From Candidatus Fermentimicrarchaeum limneticum (GTDB lineage: Archaea; Micrarchaeota; Micrarchaeia; Burarchaeales; Fermentimicrarchaeaceae), in NCBI GenBank assembly GCA_013426015.1, contig CP058998.1:496001-560000 (forward strand): 64,000 nt of DNA, written 5' to 3'. Under the pieces are notes generated by a model that saw only the letters and a list, made by a program, of their open reading frames with translations, made no database searches and was not told where the DNA came from. This document shows, in pieces, positions 34,329 to 43,175 of this stretch (positions are counted from its first letter, which is position 1; every line of letters begins with the position of its first letter). The translations under genes and the position numbers were made by a program.

Positions 34329-34901
34329 ATGGCACAGAAATCTGAAAAGGAGATAGAGGAGAAGCTCAGTAAACTCCCGATAGAGTTCATAGCGCTCATT
34401 GTCTCATCTGCTGATGTGTACAGCATAGCGCAGGAGGTTGCGCTACGCGTTCTGATAAAAATGAAGGATATGTCCGGTGTGTATGTAACGTTCAACAGGC
34501 CTTACAGCAACCTGAAAGCAACGGTTGAGAGACAGGGCCTGGACGTATCAAAGCTGTTTTTCATAGACTTGATAACGGAGAGCGCAGGAGGGAAGGCGGA
34601 GAGGAGTTCAGAGGAAAGGTGCTTCTATGTGAGCTCTCCCAAGAACCTTACGGAACTGTCCATACTCATGGAGCAGGCAATGATACGCCTGCCAAGGGAG
34701 AAGAGGTTCGTGTTCATTGATTCGATAAGCACGATGCTCATCTACAATGACCCGGACACCGTTCTGAGGTTCATACACTCCCTCACGGGCAAGATGAGGC
34801 TGCTGGGCATAACGGGGATAATCTTCCTGCTTGAGAAGGAGAGCGATGAGAAATTCCGCGCCCAGGTTTCCCAGTTCTGCGACAGGGTAATCACCATCTG
34901 A
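34329..34901 (+). CDS. Degenerate KaiC/RecA-fold protein without Walker A
   Basis: 190 residues. Overall order resembles a KaiC-type RecA fold (SGVYVTFNRPYSNLKATVE, then FVFIDSISTMLIYN in the Walker B place, then a GIIFLLEKE strand), but the first strand ends IVSSADVYS with no GxxxxGK(T/S), so ATP binding by the usual loop is unlikely. Such inactive RecA-like proteins often accompany archaeal surface-structure motors. TTTAAAC about 26 bases before the ATG gives it its own leaderless promoter. Confidence 0.6.
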   Translation: MAQKSEKEIEEKLSKLPIEFIALIVSSADVYSIAQEVALRVLIKMKDMSGVYVTFNRPYSNLKATVERQGLDVSKLFFIDLITESAGGKAERSSEERCFYVSSPKNLTELSILMEQAMIRLPREKRFVFIDSISTMLIYNDPDTVLRFIHSLTGKMRLLGITGIIFLLEKESDEKFRAQVSQFCDRVITI

Positions 34902-35218
34902 TGAGTATGTTCTGGGAGTACTCCCTTTACATGCTGGCGGTTGTTTTTGGAACAGTTTTGGTGAATCTAGCTTTCAGGCTGAAGCCTTTGAGAAACATCA
35001 GGCTGCTTATCTCCTCGATCCTGCCAGTATCCCTGGTATTCATCTCGTGGGATGTGTTTGCGGTTTACAGGAGCCACTGGAGCTTCAACATGGGGCACAC
35101 GCTCGGCATTATTGTGATAAACCAGCCGCTTTAGGAGATTGTTTTCTTCTTCGCAGTGCCTTTTTACTACATAACAGTGTGGGAGTTATCCAAAAAATTC
35201 TTTGGTGGGAAGAAATGA
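34901..35218 (+). pseudogene. Lycopene cyclase domain, first half (CrtYc-like), with in-frame TAG
   Basis: Membrane protein of the heterodimeric lycopene beta-cyclase family. The frame reads 77 codons with three helices to HWSFNMGHTLGIIVINQPL, meets TAG at 35132-35134, and continues without any other stop as EIVFFFAVPFYYITVWELS to TGA at 35216-35218. Family members have PLEE at this point, so the TAG replaces the first Glu (GAG to TAG, one base). The true stop overlaps the ATG of the second half (ATGA), as expected for a coupled crtYc-crtYd pair. Either a fresh nonsense mutation, a sequencing error or read-through. If translation stops at TAG the product is 77 residues and likely inactive. 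Confidence 0.75.
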
Positions 35219-35523
35219 TTGAGTACGCCCTGCGCTGCATCGTTGTCCTGGCTGCTGTCTACCTTTTTGACCATCTGCTTAAAACGAGAGTTGGCAGGAG
35301 GAGGACATTCCTTTATGCGCTTGCCATGGCCCTGCTGACGCAGCTTGTTGTCGACAACCTCACCGCATGGAGGGGTTTCTGGAATTTCAACAGGGATGCG
35401 GTGCTGGGGGTGAGGGTTCCCGTCATCCCTCTGGAAAACCTGCTTTTCGGAATCGCGCTTTTCTATTCAACCATCATCTCGTGGGAGTTCAGCTCAAGGA
35501 ATCTTGCAAACGTATTTAAATAA
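35215..35523 (+). CDS. Lycopene cyclase domain, second half (CrtYd-like)
   Basis: 102 residues, three helices. WNFNRDAVLGVRVPVIPLENLLF is the conserved lycopene cyclase block (W-x-F-x(n)-G-x-x-x-x-x-(I/L)PLE), the partner of the same block in the upstream half. Together the halves would cyclise lycopene to beta-rings in the membrane. It starts in an ATGA overlap with the first half. No other carotenoid genes are visible in the window, so they must lie elsewhere. Confidence 0.78.
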   Translation: MIEYALRCIVVLAAVYLFDHLLKTRVGRRRTFLYALAMALLTQLVVDNLTAWRGFWNFNRDAVLGVRVPVIPLENLLFGIALFYSTIISWEFSSRNLANVFK

Positions 35524-35542
35524 CTGGTTACATCATTCACAC

Positions 35543-36292
35543 ATGAAAGTCGAATTGAACAGGATGAAAAAACGCATCACATCTCTGCTTTTTATCTCCC
35601 TTATTCTCTCGCCGCTCCTGGGTGCGCATCCCGCATGGGTGCAGACCGGTGTGGTTGCCTATTATGAAGGAATCGGGGCCTTCAAGAACGCGGAGGGATA
35701 CAACTCGGGAGCTATGATGGACGTCACGAAAAGGGTTGACAGCGCGAGCAACGGCAATGTTGTGGTGACCACCACTTACAGGGAACCTACTTCCGGCTAC
35801 ACGATAACGAACACCTCAAGCTACGGTTTAACTGATGCTCTTGGTGCATTCTGGTATGATGACAGAGCACTTCAAAGTATGAAAACTGGCGACAAGGTGG
35901 GGATTTTCACCGTCACAAAAGGACCCTTCACTGATAGGATTAACGGGAAAATATGGAATGCTGTGATGTTCGAAGTAAAGGACAAGGTTGAGGTCAGGGC
36001 GATTTATGACGAGAGGACTGGCCTGCTGCTGCATTACGCCGAGGTTTACCCAAATCAGGAGACGTATATCGACATAAAATCCGTGAGCGTTGATCTGTCC
36101 GCTTATACGACCCCGCAGGGCGTGGGCGCACCGCAGAACGCAGGAAACGGGCTGCCTGGCTACGGAAACAACAGCCAGAACAATACAGGGCCTCTTGGAA
36201 CTCCGTTAATTAATTCTAACGCTTTCTGCGGAAGCCTGTTCTTCATAATGGCAGGAGCCGCCCTGGCTTTTGCAAGGAGGGTGGAACGATGA
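35543..36292 (+). CDS. Secreted protein with C-terminal membrane anchor
   Basis: 249 residues, not recognised. ATG 35543 lies ~26 bases after TATTTAAATA (35513-35522), so leaderless. An N-terminal signal (LLFISLILSPLLGAHPA) is followed by a ~150-residue beta-rich domain (VVTTTYREPTSGYTITN and on), an Asn/Gly-rich linker, then FCGSLFFIMAGAALAFARR, a C-terminal helix with basic tail. The layout is that of an archaeosortase/CTERM-type surface protein, though I do not know this exact signal. Coupled (ATGA) to the clostripain gene. Confidence 0.6.
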   Translation: MKVELNRMKKRITSLLFISLILSPLLGAHPAWVQTGVVAYYEGIGAFKNAEGYNSGAMMDVTKRVDSASNGNVVVTTTYREPTSGYTITNTSSYGLTDALGAFWYDDRALQSMKTGDKVGIFTVTKGPFTDRINGKIWNAVMFEVKDKVEVRAIYDERTGLLLHYAEVYPNQETYIDIKSVSVDLSAYTTPQGVGAPQNAGNGLPGYGNNSQNNTGPLGTPLINSNAFCGSLFFIMAGAALAFARRVER

Positions 36293-39240
36293 GGAGATAT
36301 GTTGTTCCTCTGCTGCTGACGCTGTTTTTTCTTTCAGGATGCTGCGGACTGACCTACAAGCAGTTCGCTGATCTATTTTCCTCAAATGAGACAGGGGGCA
36401 TCGGCGGCATAGGCGACGTTTTCTCCACGCAGCCGGAATGGACTTACATGGTGTACATGGACGGGGACAACAACCTGGAGCAGGCTGCAATTATGGATTT
36501 CCTTGAGATGGAGTATGGGGGAGGCTCCTCGGAGAAGGTGAACATTGTCGTGCAGATGGACCGCTCCGAAGGTTTCTTCACAGGGGAGGGCGACTGGAGC
36601 GGGGCGAGGAGGTTCCTTGTGAAGGGAGGGGACGGCGAGCGTATCTCAAGCCCTGTTGTCGAGGAGCTCAGCCAGGTTGACATGGGGAGCCCTGACACGC
36701 TCCATGATTTCGTCTCATGGGCTGTTGATAGATACCCTGCCAAGAAATACGCGCTTGTGCTGTGGAACCACGGGGGAGGGTGGACCGGGATGCTGATGGA
36801 CGAGGGAGTGAACAGCAGCATGAACCTCAACGGCATGAAGCAGGCTTTCGGGAGGATAAAGCAGAAGCTCGGCAGGAAGATGGACGTGGTGATTTTCGAC
36901 ATGTGCCTCATGGGGCAGTATGACGTCATGCTTGACACGTATGACTATGCGGACTATATGGTTGCATCAGAGGAGTCTGTTCCTGGCTACAGCTTCGATT
37001 ATTCAAAGATAGTTGAAGGCCTTGCTGCCAACCCGCGCATGGGCTCCCGCGAGCTCGCTGCCATGGAGGTCGAGAAGTTCCGCCAGTTTTATATTGACAA
37101 GCAGCAGGCCACCACGCTTGGAGCTTATGACATGTCCAAGCTGCCCCAGCTGAAGCAGGCGTTTGACGCATTCGCGCTTGCTCTTACGGCGCGAGTCAAG
37201 AGAGGCGGGTGGAGGGACGTTGCGGAGATGCACCAGTACGCTGAGCATTATCCCATGGGCTCGGAAGAGGAGAGAATCTTCTCCTTCGGGGACCTTTACG
37301 ATTTCGCGTCAAATGCAATTGCATACTCCTACAACGACACGGAGCTGGCAGAGGAAGCGCTTGCGCTCCAGAAAGCGATAAACGACACTGTTGTGCTGAA
37401 CTACAACCACGCCAAGCATCCGCGCTCATACGGCATATCCTACTATTTCCAGCCGGCAAAGTGGATATATGAAAAGATCAACGCCAACAGCTATCCCCAG
37501 ACCACCGCCTACAACCAGCCCTCGTGGAATGGGTTCCTGAAGGAGTACTACGCGCGGGAGAACCTGGCGCTGACGCAGCCAAGCATATCCGACTTCAAGG
37601 TTTCTGCATCCGCATCCCTTGTTAGGCCCGTGATATTCTCCTACACTGTGATTGGCTCGAATATCGTGAAGAACCAGTGGTTGCAGTTCTACTATGAGAA
37701 CGGCGAGTGGAAGCTCGCGCGCTTGATAGGGCAGAGGGCGGTCACAACACTTCCAAACGGCAAGGTGGTTTACGGGATATCGGACGGAGTCAGCCAGGGG
37801 GTGGGGAGAAGCTCCACGCTGGAGATGCGCCTGGGCAACGGCACGAACAGCGTGAAGGCGAGCGTGGATAAGAGATGGCCTGCTGAGGACTTCTGGGCGG
37901 TAAACGGGCTCCTGCAGAGAGGCAGCGACGGGGTGGATGCGCAGGTTTACTTCTACGAGTCGAACGGCAGCATAGCACAGGTGCAGGTGACCTCCCAGGG
38001 GCCTGACGGCCAGCCGGTAATTGGTTACCTGCCTGGTTTGGAGGAGGGGGACGTGTTCACTCCCTATGTCTACAAGCTCACGCAGGCAGGCCTTACCTAT
38101 GAGACGAGCCAGGCGTTAGTATATTCCAGCAGGGGGTTCGAGATAGAGTGGCACATGCTGCAGCCCGGGACGTACATGGTCGCAGACATGCTCACGGATT
38201 TGAGCCAGCAGACCGCCTACTCTGTGGGGACGCTGAAGGTGGAGCGCCAGCCAACCCTGACGCCGCTGGAGGCAGGTGATTTGAAGAAGGACTGGCAGTG
38301 CGGTCAGATAGAGCAGGGCCTTACTCTAGTTTATCTGGCTGATTTCAACTTCTCAGGCGGGAAGTGCGTCATGGAGGACGGCGCAGGGGTTTCGGATTGC
38401 GAGCTCACCTACTCGAACAACGCAATACCACATCTGTATGTCTACATGAAGGACAGGTTTGAGACTCTTAAGTTCGTCGCATCGCGCATCAACAACAGCG
38501 CTATGTGGCTTTTTGATGATGCCGGCAGCGACCCGATGATTTGCGTGACTGCCGGAAGCCCGCCTCCCTCAACCGCGGTGTATACGGAGCTGTACGCGAG
38601 CATTGGGGATAGCGGAAATGATTTGGAGGAGAGGCAGGTTGACGCATCCGGCATGAGGGGCGATTGGGAGGGCCCAGAGAACAGGATGGCCCTGAAGCTC
38701 AACCCGGACGGAACCTTCAAGTGGACGATAAGCAGCCACGCGATAACGGGAAGGTACGCGGTGAACGTCACCCATGTCTCGCTTAACGCAACGTCGCCGT
38801 CTCCTGAGTATTCAACTATATTCCGCTACTTTAGAAGCAGCCGCAAGCTTGTGCTGTATGACCCGACAGGTACTGCTTTGGTTTTCAACAGGGTCGGGGA
38901 GAAGATCCCTGAAGCTTCAAACGCACCTGTTCCTGCTGTCGCGCCGGGCACGAGCCCCACGCAACCGACCCAGACCCCGTACCAGCCGCAGGCTCCCCCT
39001 AATGAGCTTGTTGGGCAGTGGTACAACACCTACACGAACACAATGCTGATGCTGGATGCAAGCGGTTACTACACCCTGCTGGACGGATACAATTACTACT
39101 ACGGCACATACACCGTGCAGGGCGGAATCCTCACGCTGAGCTATCTGGGCCAGACAGCCCAGTACGTGTACACGCTAAGCGGAAACACATTGACACTGCA
39201 GGGACAAGGGATAACAATAACACTGACGAAATATACCTAG
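36289..39240 (+). CDS. Clostripain-family (C11) cysteine protease lipoprotein
   Basis: 983 residues. Lipobox LFFLSGC with C18 makes it a lipoprotein. Residues ~50-420 are a peptidase C11 domain: EWTYMVYMDGDNNLEQ, catalytic H161 (LWNHGGGW) and C206 (IFDMCLMGQYD). C11 enzymes cut after Arg or Lys. A large middle region (420-880) of beta-type domains follows, then a Pro/Thr linker near 905-930, and a C-terminal lipocalin-like domain (ELVGQWYN onward) rich in Tyr, Gly and Thr. Upstream gene overlaps its start by four bases. Acts outside the cell; target unknown. Confidence 0.85.
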   Translation: MRRYVVPLLLTLFFLSGCCGLTYKQFADLFSSNETGGIGGIGDVFSTQPEWTYMVYMDGDNNLEQAAIMDFLEMEYGGGSSEKVNIVVQMDRSEGFFTGEGDWSGARRFLVKGGDGERISSPVVEELSQVDMGSPDTLHDFVSWAVDRYPAKKYALVLWNHGGGWTGMLMDEGVNSSMNLNGMKQAFGRIKQKLGRKMDVVIFDMCLMGQYDVMLDTYDYADYMVASEESVPGYSFDYSKIVEGLAANPRMGSRELAAMEVEKFRQFYIDKQQATTLGAYDMSKLPQLKQAFDAFALALTARVKRGGWRDVAEMHQYAEHYPMGSEEERIFSFGDLYDFASNAIAYSYNDTELAEEALALQKAINDTVVLNYNHAKHPRSYGISYYFQPAKWIYEKINANSYPQTTAYNQPSWNGFLKEYYARENLALTQPSISDFKVSASASLVRPVIFSYTVIGSNIVKNQWLQFYYENGEWKLARLIGQRAVTTLPNGKVVYGISDGVSQGVGRSSTLEMRLGNGTNSVKASVDKRWPAEDFWAVNGLLQRGSDGVDAQVYFYESNGSIAQVQVTSQGPDGQPVIGYLPGLEEGDVFTPYVYKLTQAGLTYETSQALVYSSRGFEIEWHMLQPGTYMVADMLTDLSQQTAYSVGTLKVERQPTLTPLEAGDLKKDWQCGQIEQGLTLVYLADFNFSGGKCVMEDGAGVSDCELTYSNNAIPHLYVYMKDRFETLKFVASRINNSAMWLFDDAGSDPMICVTAGSPPPSTAVYTELYASIGDSGNDLEERQVDASGMRGDWEGPENRMALKLNPDGTFKWTISSHAITGRYAVNVTHVSLNATSPSPEYSTIFRYFRSSRKLVLYDPTGTALVFNRVGEKIPEASNAPVPAVAPGTSPTQPTQTPYQPQAPPNELVGQWYNTYTNTMLMLDASGYYTLLDGYNYYYGTYTVQGGILTLSYLGQTAQYVYTLSGNTLTLQGQGITITLTKYT

Positions 39241-39284
39241 GTAAACTGTTGCTTTTTTATCCTTTATTTGCCAAGTGTATCCGC

Positions 39285-40250
39285 ATGATTATAACCACCA
39301 ACGACCTCACCAAGAAGTTCGGGAATTTCACGGCAGTTGACAAGCTGAACATCGAGATAGAGGAGGGGGAGGTATTCGGCCTGCTTGGCCCCAACGGGGC
39401 TGGGAAGACCACTACAATATCGATGCTGTGCACGATCCTAAAGCCGACTTCTGGCAGTGCAAAGGTGAACGGCTTTGACGTTTCCGCGCAGCCCAGCAAG
39501 GTGCGCTCCTCAATCGGGATAGTCTTCCAAGAACCGAGCGTTGACGACCTGCTTACAGGAAGGGAGAACCTGGAGATACATGCGATGCTCTACAAGATAC
39601 CCAGGGAGGTGAGGAAGAGGAGGATTGGGGAGGTCATCAGCCTTGTTGGCTTGGAGGACAGGGCCGACGATGTGACGCGTGTTTATTCTGGCGGTATGAG
39701 GAGGAGGCTGGAACTGGCGAGGGGGCTGATGCACCACCCAAAGGTGCTTTTCCTGGACGAACCTACACTTGGTCTGGACCCACAAACGAGAGAGCACATC
39801 TGGGATTACATCAAAAAGCTTTCGAAGGAGGAGGAGATGACCATGGTGCTCACAACCCACTACATGGAGGAGGCGGACATGCTGTGCAACAGGATTGCGA
39901 TAATGGACGCAGGAAAAATTGTGGTGCTTGACAACTCCACAAACCTCAAGAAGAAAGTCGGCGGTGACATCGTTGTATTGAAGATGGACAATCCTAACCT
40001 GGAGAAGATCAGAAAACTGAGCTTCGTGACAAGCGCGGAGAGCAAGGACGGCTCGGTGCAGATAGTCATCAAGGACGTGGACAGGAACCTGCAGAAACTT
40101 CTCTGCAAGGTGGGGAGGATCAAGTCTGTGGAGGTAAGGCCGGTGACGTTGAATGATGTTTTCATACATTACACAGGCAAGGAGATACGGGGAGGGGAGG
40201 AGGAAGGGAGCTACTGGGATAGGATTATGCGGTCTGAGGTGAACAGATGA
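39285..40250 (+). CDS. ABC transporter ATPase (DrrA-like)
   Basis: 321 residues from ATG 39285. Walker A GPNGAGKTTT, Q-loop IGIVFQEPSV, signature YSGGMRRRLE, Walker B VLFLDEPTLGLD, H-loop TTHYMEEAD, then the ~80-residue DrrA-type C-terminal region. An apparent upstream extension back to 39018 only reads through the end of the protease gene in another frame. The stop overlaps the permease start (ATGA), so both form an exporter similar to the one at 20118-21883. Confidence 0.92.
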   Translation: MIITTNDLTKKFGNFTAVDKLNIEIEEGEVFGLLGPNGAGKTTTISMLCTILKPTSGSAKVNGFDVSAQPSKVRSSIGIVFQEPSVDDLLTGRENLEIHAMLYKIPREVRKRRIGEVISLVGLEDRADDVTRVYSGGMRRRLELARGLMHHPKVLFLDEPTLGLDPQTREHIWDYIKKLSKEEEMTMVLTTHYMEEADMLCNRIAIMDAGKIVVLDNSTNLKKKVGGDIVVLKMDNPNLEKIRKLSFVTSAESKDGSVQIVIKDVDRNLQKLLCKVGRIKSVEVRPVTLNDVFIHYTGKEIRGGEEEGSYWDRIMRSEVNR

Positions 40251-41002
40251 TAGATGCTGAAGCGGTTTATGCAGTGTGGCTGAGGGAATTCAAGGTTTAC
40301 CTGAGGGAGAAGGAGAGGGTGATATCCTCCTTCGTATCCCCAATACTCTGGCTGATCGTCTTCGGCTCAGGCCTTGGGGCTAGTGTTTCCCTGCACGGCG
40401 TGAGCTACCAGGTATTCATCTATCCGGGCGTGCTGAGCATGGCGCTGCTCTTCACTTCTGTTTTCTACGGGATTTACATAATATGGGACAGGAAGCTGGA
40501 CTTCCTCAAGGAGGTGCTGGTCGCGCCTGTTTCAAGGAGCAGCATATTCGTCGGCAAGATGCTCGGCGGATGCACTGACGCTATGATGCAGTCGCTTATC
40601 CTGCTGGTGCTGGGAGTCCTCATCGGCATACCGCTGACTCCGGCGACATTCATCTACTCCCTGCTCATACTGTTCCTGACATCTGTTGCGATGGTGAGCC
40701 TTGGCCTTGTGCTGGGCTCGAATCTTACGAACCAGGAGGCGTTCAACCTCGTGATAAACTTCGTCATATGGCCTCTTTTCTTCTTCAGCGGGGCTCTGTT
40801 TGATGTGACAACCCTGCCTCCCTGGCTGTCCACCATAACGTATCTGAACCCGTTGACATACGGAGTTGATTTGCTGAGGGGTGCAATACTCAACGTGCAG
40901 GTGTTCCCGACATACCTGGATTTCTCGGTCCTCATAGTCTTCTCGCTTGTAATGATGTGGTTAGGAACTGTGAGTTTTGGCAGGATGCAGCAGTCAAAGT
41001 GA
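40247..41002 (+). CDS. ABC-2 type transporter permease (DrrB-like)
   Basis: 251 residues, six helices. SPILWLIVFGSGLGASVS, IYPGVLSMALLF, and WPLFFFSGALFDVTTLPPWL with LNPLTYGVDLLRG are ABC-2 signatures. Together with the overlapping ATPase it exports an unknown substrate, perhaps drugs, lipids or surface glycan parts. CysRS begins five bases after its stop, so they may be co-transcribed by chance of packing. Confidence 0.88.
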   Translation: MIDAEAVYAVWLREFKVYLREKERVISSFVSPILWLIVFGSGLGASVSLHGVSYQVFIYPGVLSMALLFTSVFYGIYIIWDRKLDFLKEVLVAPVSRSSIFVGKMLGGCTDAMMQSLILLVLGVLIGIPLTPATFIYSLLILFLTSVAMVSLGLVLGSNLTNQEAFNLVINFVIWPLFFFSGALFDVTTLPPWLSTITYLNPLTYGVDLLRGAILNVQVFPTYLDFSVLIVFSLVMMWLGTVSFGRMQQSK

Positions 41003-41006
41003 GTTG

Positions 41007-42227
41007 ATGCTGAAGGTTTTCAACACCCTTACAAGAAGGAAGGAAGTCTTCAGGCCGATAAAGGACAGGCTTGTTAAGCTTTATACCTGCGGTCCCAGCG
41101 TGTATTCGCAGCCGCATTTGGGGAACTTCCGCACGTATGTTTTCGAGGATGTTGTGAAGAGGTTTCTGGTTTTCAAGGGTTACAGAGTGAGGCACATAAT
41201 GAACATAACCGACATCGAGGACAAGGCGGTGAGGGCTGGGAGAGGCAGCATGAAGGGGATGGTGAGGATAACCAGAATGAATGAGGGGGTCTTCATGAAG
41301 AATGCCCGCGACTTGAACATGCTCCCGGCGGATGAGTACCCGAGGGCGACTGAGAACATTGCATATATGGTTAGGATGGTGAAGATGCTCTTGAAAAGAG
41401 AGATGGCTTATAAGGACGAGAAGGGGAACGTGTTCTTCGATGTCTCTCGCTTTCCGAACTACGGGAAGCTGTCCCGCTCCAGATTCAGGCATTCTCTTGA
41501 CAGGAGGGTATACAAGGATGACTACTACCAACGCGAGGCAGGGGATTTCATACTGTGGAAGGCGTGGAGGAAGAGCGACGGGGATGTGTTCTGGGACACG
41601 GAGCTGGGGAGAGGGAGGCCCGGCTGGCACATAGAGTGCAGCGCCATGAGCTGGCGCTACCTTGGAACGCCGTTTGACATGCACATGGGAGGAATCGACA
41701 ACATATTCGCCCACCATGAAAACGAGATAGCGCAGACTCGGGGCGCCACAGGTAAGATGCCTGCCCATTACTGGCTTCACGTGAGGCATCTCATCATAGA
41801 GGGGAAGAAGATGAGCAAGTCCCTTGGGAATTTTTATACCGTGGATGACATACGCAGGATGGGATACGGGTATGACGTGATAAGGGCGCATCTCCTGAAG
41901 GAGCATTACAGGAGGAGGCTGAACCTCACGTTCAGGAGCCTGAAGAGGACTGCAGCTGAGATAAGGAGGTACAAAAGCTGCGCGAAGTCGCTTGGGAAGA
42001 GCAGATTCTGGGAGGATGCCCCGGAAGCGGACAAGCTTTGCAGGGAGACCCTCTCGGAGTTCAACAGATATCTTGAGGATGATTTCAGGGTGCCCGAGGC
42101 AATCGAGATATTCTGCACGTTTGTCTGCTCTGTGCAGGATCTGATAAGGAAAAGAAGGTTCGGCAGGAGGAACGCAAGGAATGTCCTGGAGACTCTTATG
42201 AGGATGGATTCCGTGCTTGGTTTATAG
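41007..42227 (+). CDS. cysS: Cysteinyl-tRNA synthetase
   Basis: 406 residues, class I synthetase charging tRNA-Cys. YTCGPSVYSQPHLGNFRTYV contains the zinc ligand C28 and the HIGH-type HLGN; WHIECSAMS and HHENEIAQT give the other zinc ligands; KMSKSLGN is the KMSKS loop. It is shorter than the ~460-470 residues usual for the family, with a reduced C-terminal anticodon-binding region. ATG 41007 fits the family start; an earlier in-frame ATG (40977) lies inside the permease gene. Confidence 0.95.
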   Translation: MLKVFNTLTRRKEVFRPIKDRLVKLYTCGPSVYSQPHLGNFRTYVFEDVVKRFLVFKGYRVRHIMNITDIEDKAVRAGRGSMKGMVRITRMNEGVFMKNARDLNMLPADEYPRATENIAYMVRMVKMLLKREMAYKDEKGNVFFDVSRFPNYGKLSRSRFRHSLDRRVYKDDYYQREAGDFILWKAWRKSDGDVFWDTELGRGRPGWHIECSAMSWRYLGTPFDMHMGGIDNIFAHHENEIAQTRGATGKMPAHYWLHVRHLIIEGKKMSKSLGNFYTVDDIRRMGYGYDVIRAHLLKEHYRRRLNLTFRSLKRTAAEIRRYKSCAKSLGKSRFWEDAPEADKLCRETLSEFNRYLEDDFRVPEAIEIFCTFVCSVQDLIRKRRFGRRNARNVLETLMRMDSVLGL

Positions 42228-42248
42228 GAAGCTGCAGGAGGTGATGGC

Positions 42249-42581
42249 TTGCTGGAAATGAGGAAGGAGGCTGAGCTGAGTGAGTTCATAGGCAGAAACA
42301 AGGACGCGCTGGTGCTGTTCTTCGCCAGCTGGTGCCCCTCCTGCAGGGCTTTCAAGCCTGTCTTTGAGAAGGAAGTTGCAAAATCCAAGTGCGCTACTGC
42401 GGCTGTCTGCCTTGACGACAATGAAAATCCGCTGTGGGACAGGCATGGTGTGGAGTATGTTCCAACTGTCGCATATTTCAAAAAAGGAAGTTTGACGAAG
42501 CGTCTTGTAGAATCGCCAGGCACGAAGCTGGGCAGGGATGAGTTCGTCAGGTTTCTGAAGTCGCTTTCAGCCGAGCGTTAG
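42249..42581 (+). CDS. Thioredoxin-like protein
   Basis: 110 residues with the thioredoxin active site ASWCPSCRAFKP (C-P-S-C rather than C-G-P-C) and the cis-Pro loop YVPTVAYFKKG. A disulfide reductase or related redox partner in the cytoplasm (no signal peptide). Start is TTG at 42249: GGAGGTG ends five bases ahead of it, while the nearer ATG is out of frame. It lies 21 bases after cysS; its last 15 bases overlap the convergent Lrp gene. Confidence 0.85.
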   Translation: MLEMRKEAELSEFIGRNKDALVLFFASWCPSCRAFKPVFEKEVAKSKCATAAVCLDDNENPLWDRHGVEYVPTVAYFKKGSLTKRLVESPGTKLGRDEFVRFLKSLSAER

Positions 42582-43043
42582 GATGGTATCCTCCTTTATC
42601 TCGTCTATGGAGACCATCGTCATTGTTTTGTCTATCCCCGGGATTGTCCTTACGCTCTCGTTCACGAATTTCCCCAGCTGCTGGACGCCCTTGAATTTCA
42701 CCTTGATTATAAGGTCCCAGTCTCCGCTGACAGTGTGTACTCCCAGAACATTCGGCAATGAAGCAACTTTCTCTCCGAGCTTTCTTTGAAAGTTTTTGTC
42801 TCCTCCGAGGTACTCTGTAGACGCCATGATGAATGCGGTCACATCAAAGCCAAGTTTTTTTTCATCAAGCAGGGCCCTGTAGCTTTTTATAAGCCCTGTC
42901 TTCTCGAACCTCTTAATTTTCTCGTGGACAGTGGACATGGGCATGCCGGCTTTCTTTGCAATCTCCTTAAGGCTTTTCCTGCAGTCTGTCTGGAGCATTT
43001 CCAGAAGCAGCAGGTCCTCCTCGTTTGCTCGGATTTTTTCCAA
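42567..43043 (-). CDS. Lrp/AsnC-family transcriptional regulator
   Basis: 158 residues. N-terminal winged helix (LLLLEMLQTDCRKSLKEIAK, then MSTVHEKIKRFEKTGLIKSY) and C-terminal RAM/ACT-like domain with PNVLGVHTVSGDWDLIIKV. Regulates amino-acid or energy genes in archaea, usually as an octamer binding amino acids. I start at TTG 43043 because GGAGGTG lies six bases ahead; the longer reading to 43094 adds an unrelated Asn/Gln/Phe-rich stretch. Targets unknown; the divergent 51-residue gene is a neighbour. Confidence 0.9.
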   Translation of the reverse strand: MEKIRANEEDLLLLEMLQTDCRKSLKEIAKKAGMPMSTVHEKIKRFEKTGLIKSYRALLDEKKLGFDVTAFIMASTEYLGGDKNFQRKLGEKVASLPNVLGVHTVSGDWDLIIKVKFKGVQQLGKFVNESVRTIPGIDKTMTMVSIDEIKEDTILTLG

Positions 43044-43144
43044 AGCAACCACCTCCTTTTGTAAATTTTGCGTGATTATACCAAAAAAATTCATTGTTAA
43101 CGTAATATTTCCGCATTTTCTTAATAAAATTATAAATATTACCG

Positions 43145-43153
43145 GTATATAAA
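43145..43153 (+). promoter_or_regulatory. TATA box for the 51-residue gene
   Basis: GTATATAAA preceded by CCG, about 27 bases ahead of the ATG at 43176, with a GGAGGGGGTGGTG ribosome binding region in between, so a very short leader is expected. Confidence 0.5.
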
Positions 43154-43175
43154 GCTATTTCTGGAGGGGGTGGTG

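Noticed and set aside
35132-35134. Pyrrolysine or general amber recoding
   Set aside because: TAG ends several well-defined genes in this window and no pyl genes or suppressor tRNA are seen; Glu rather than Pyl is the family residue.
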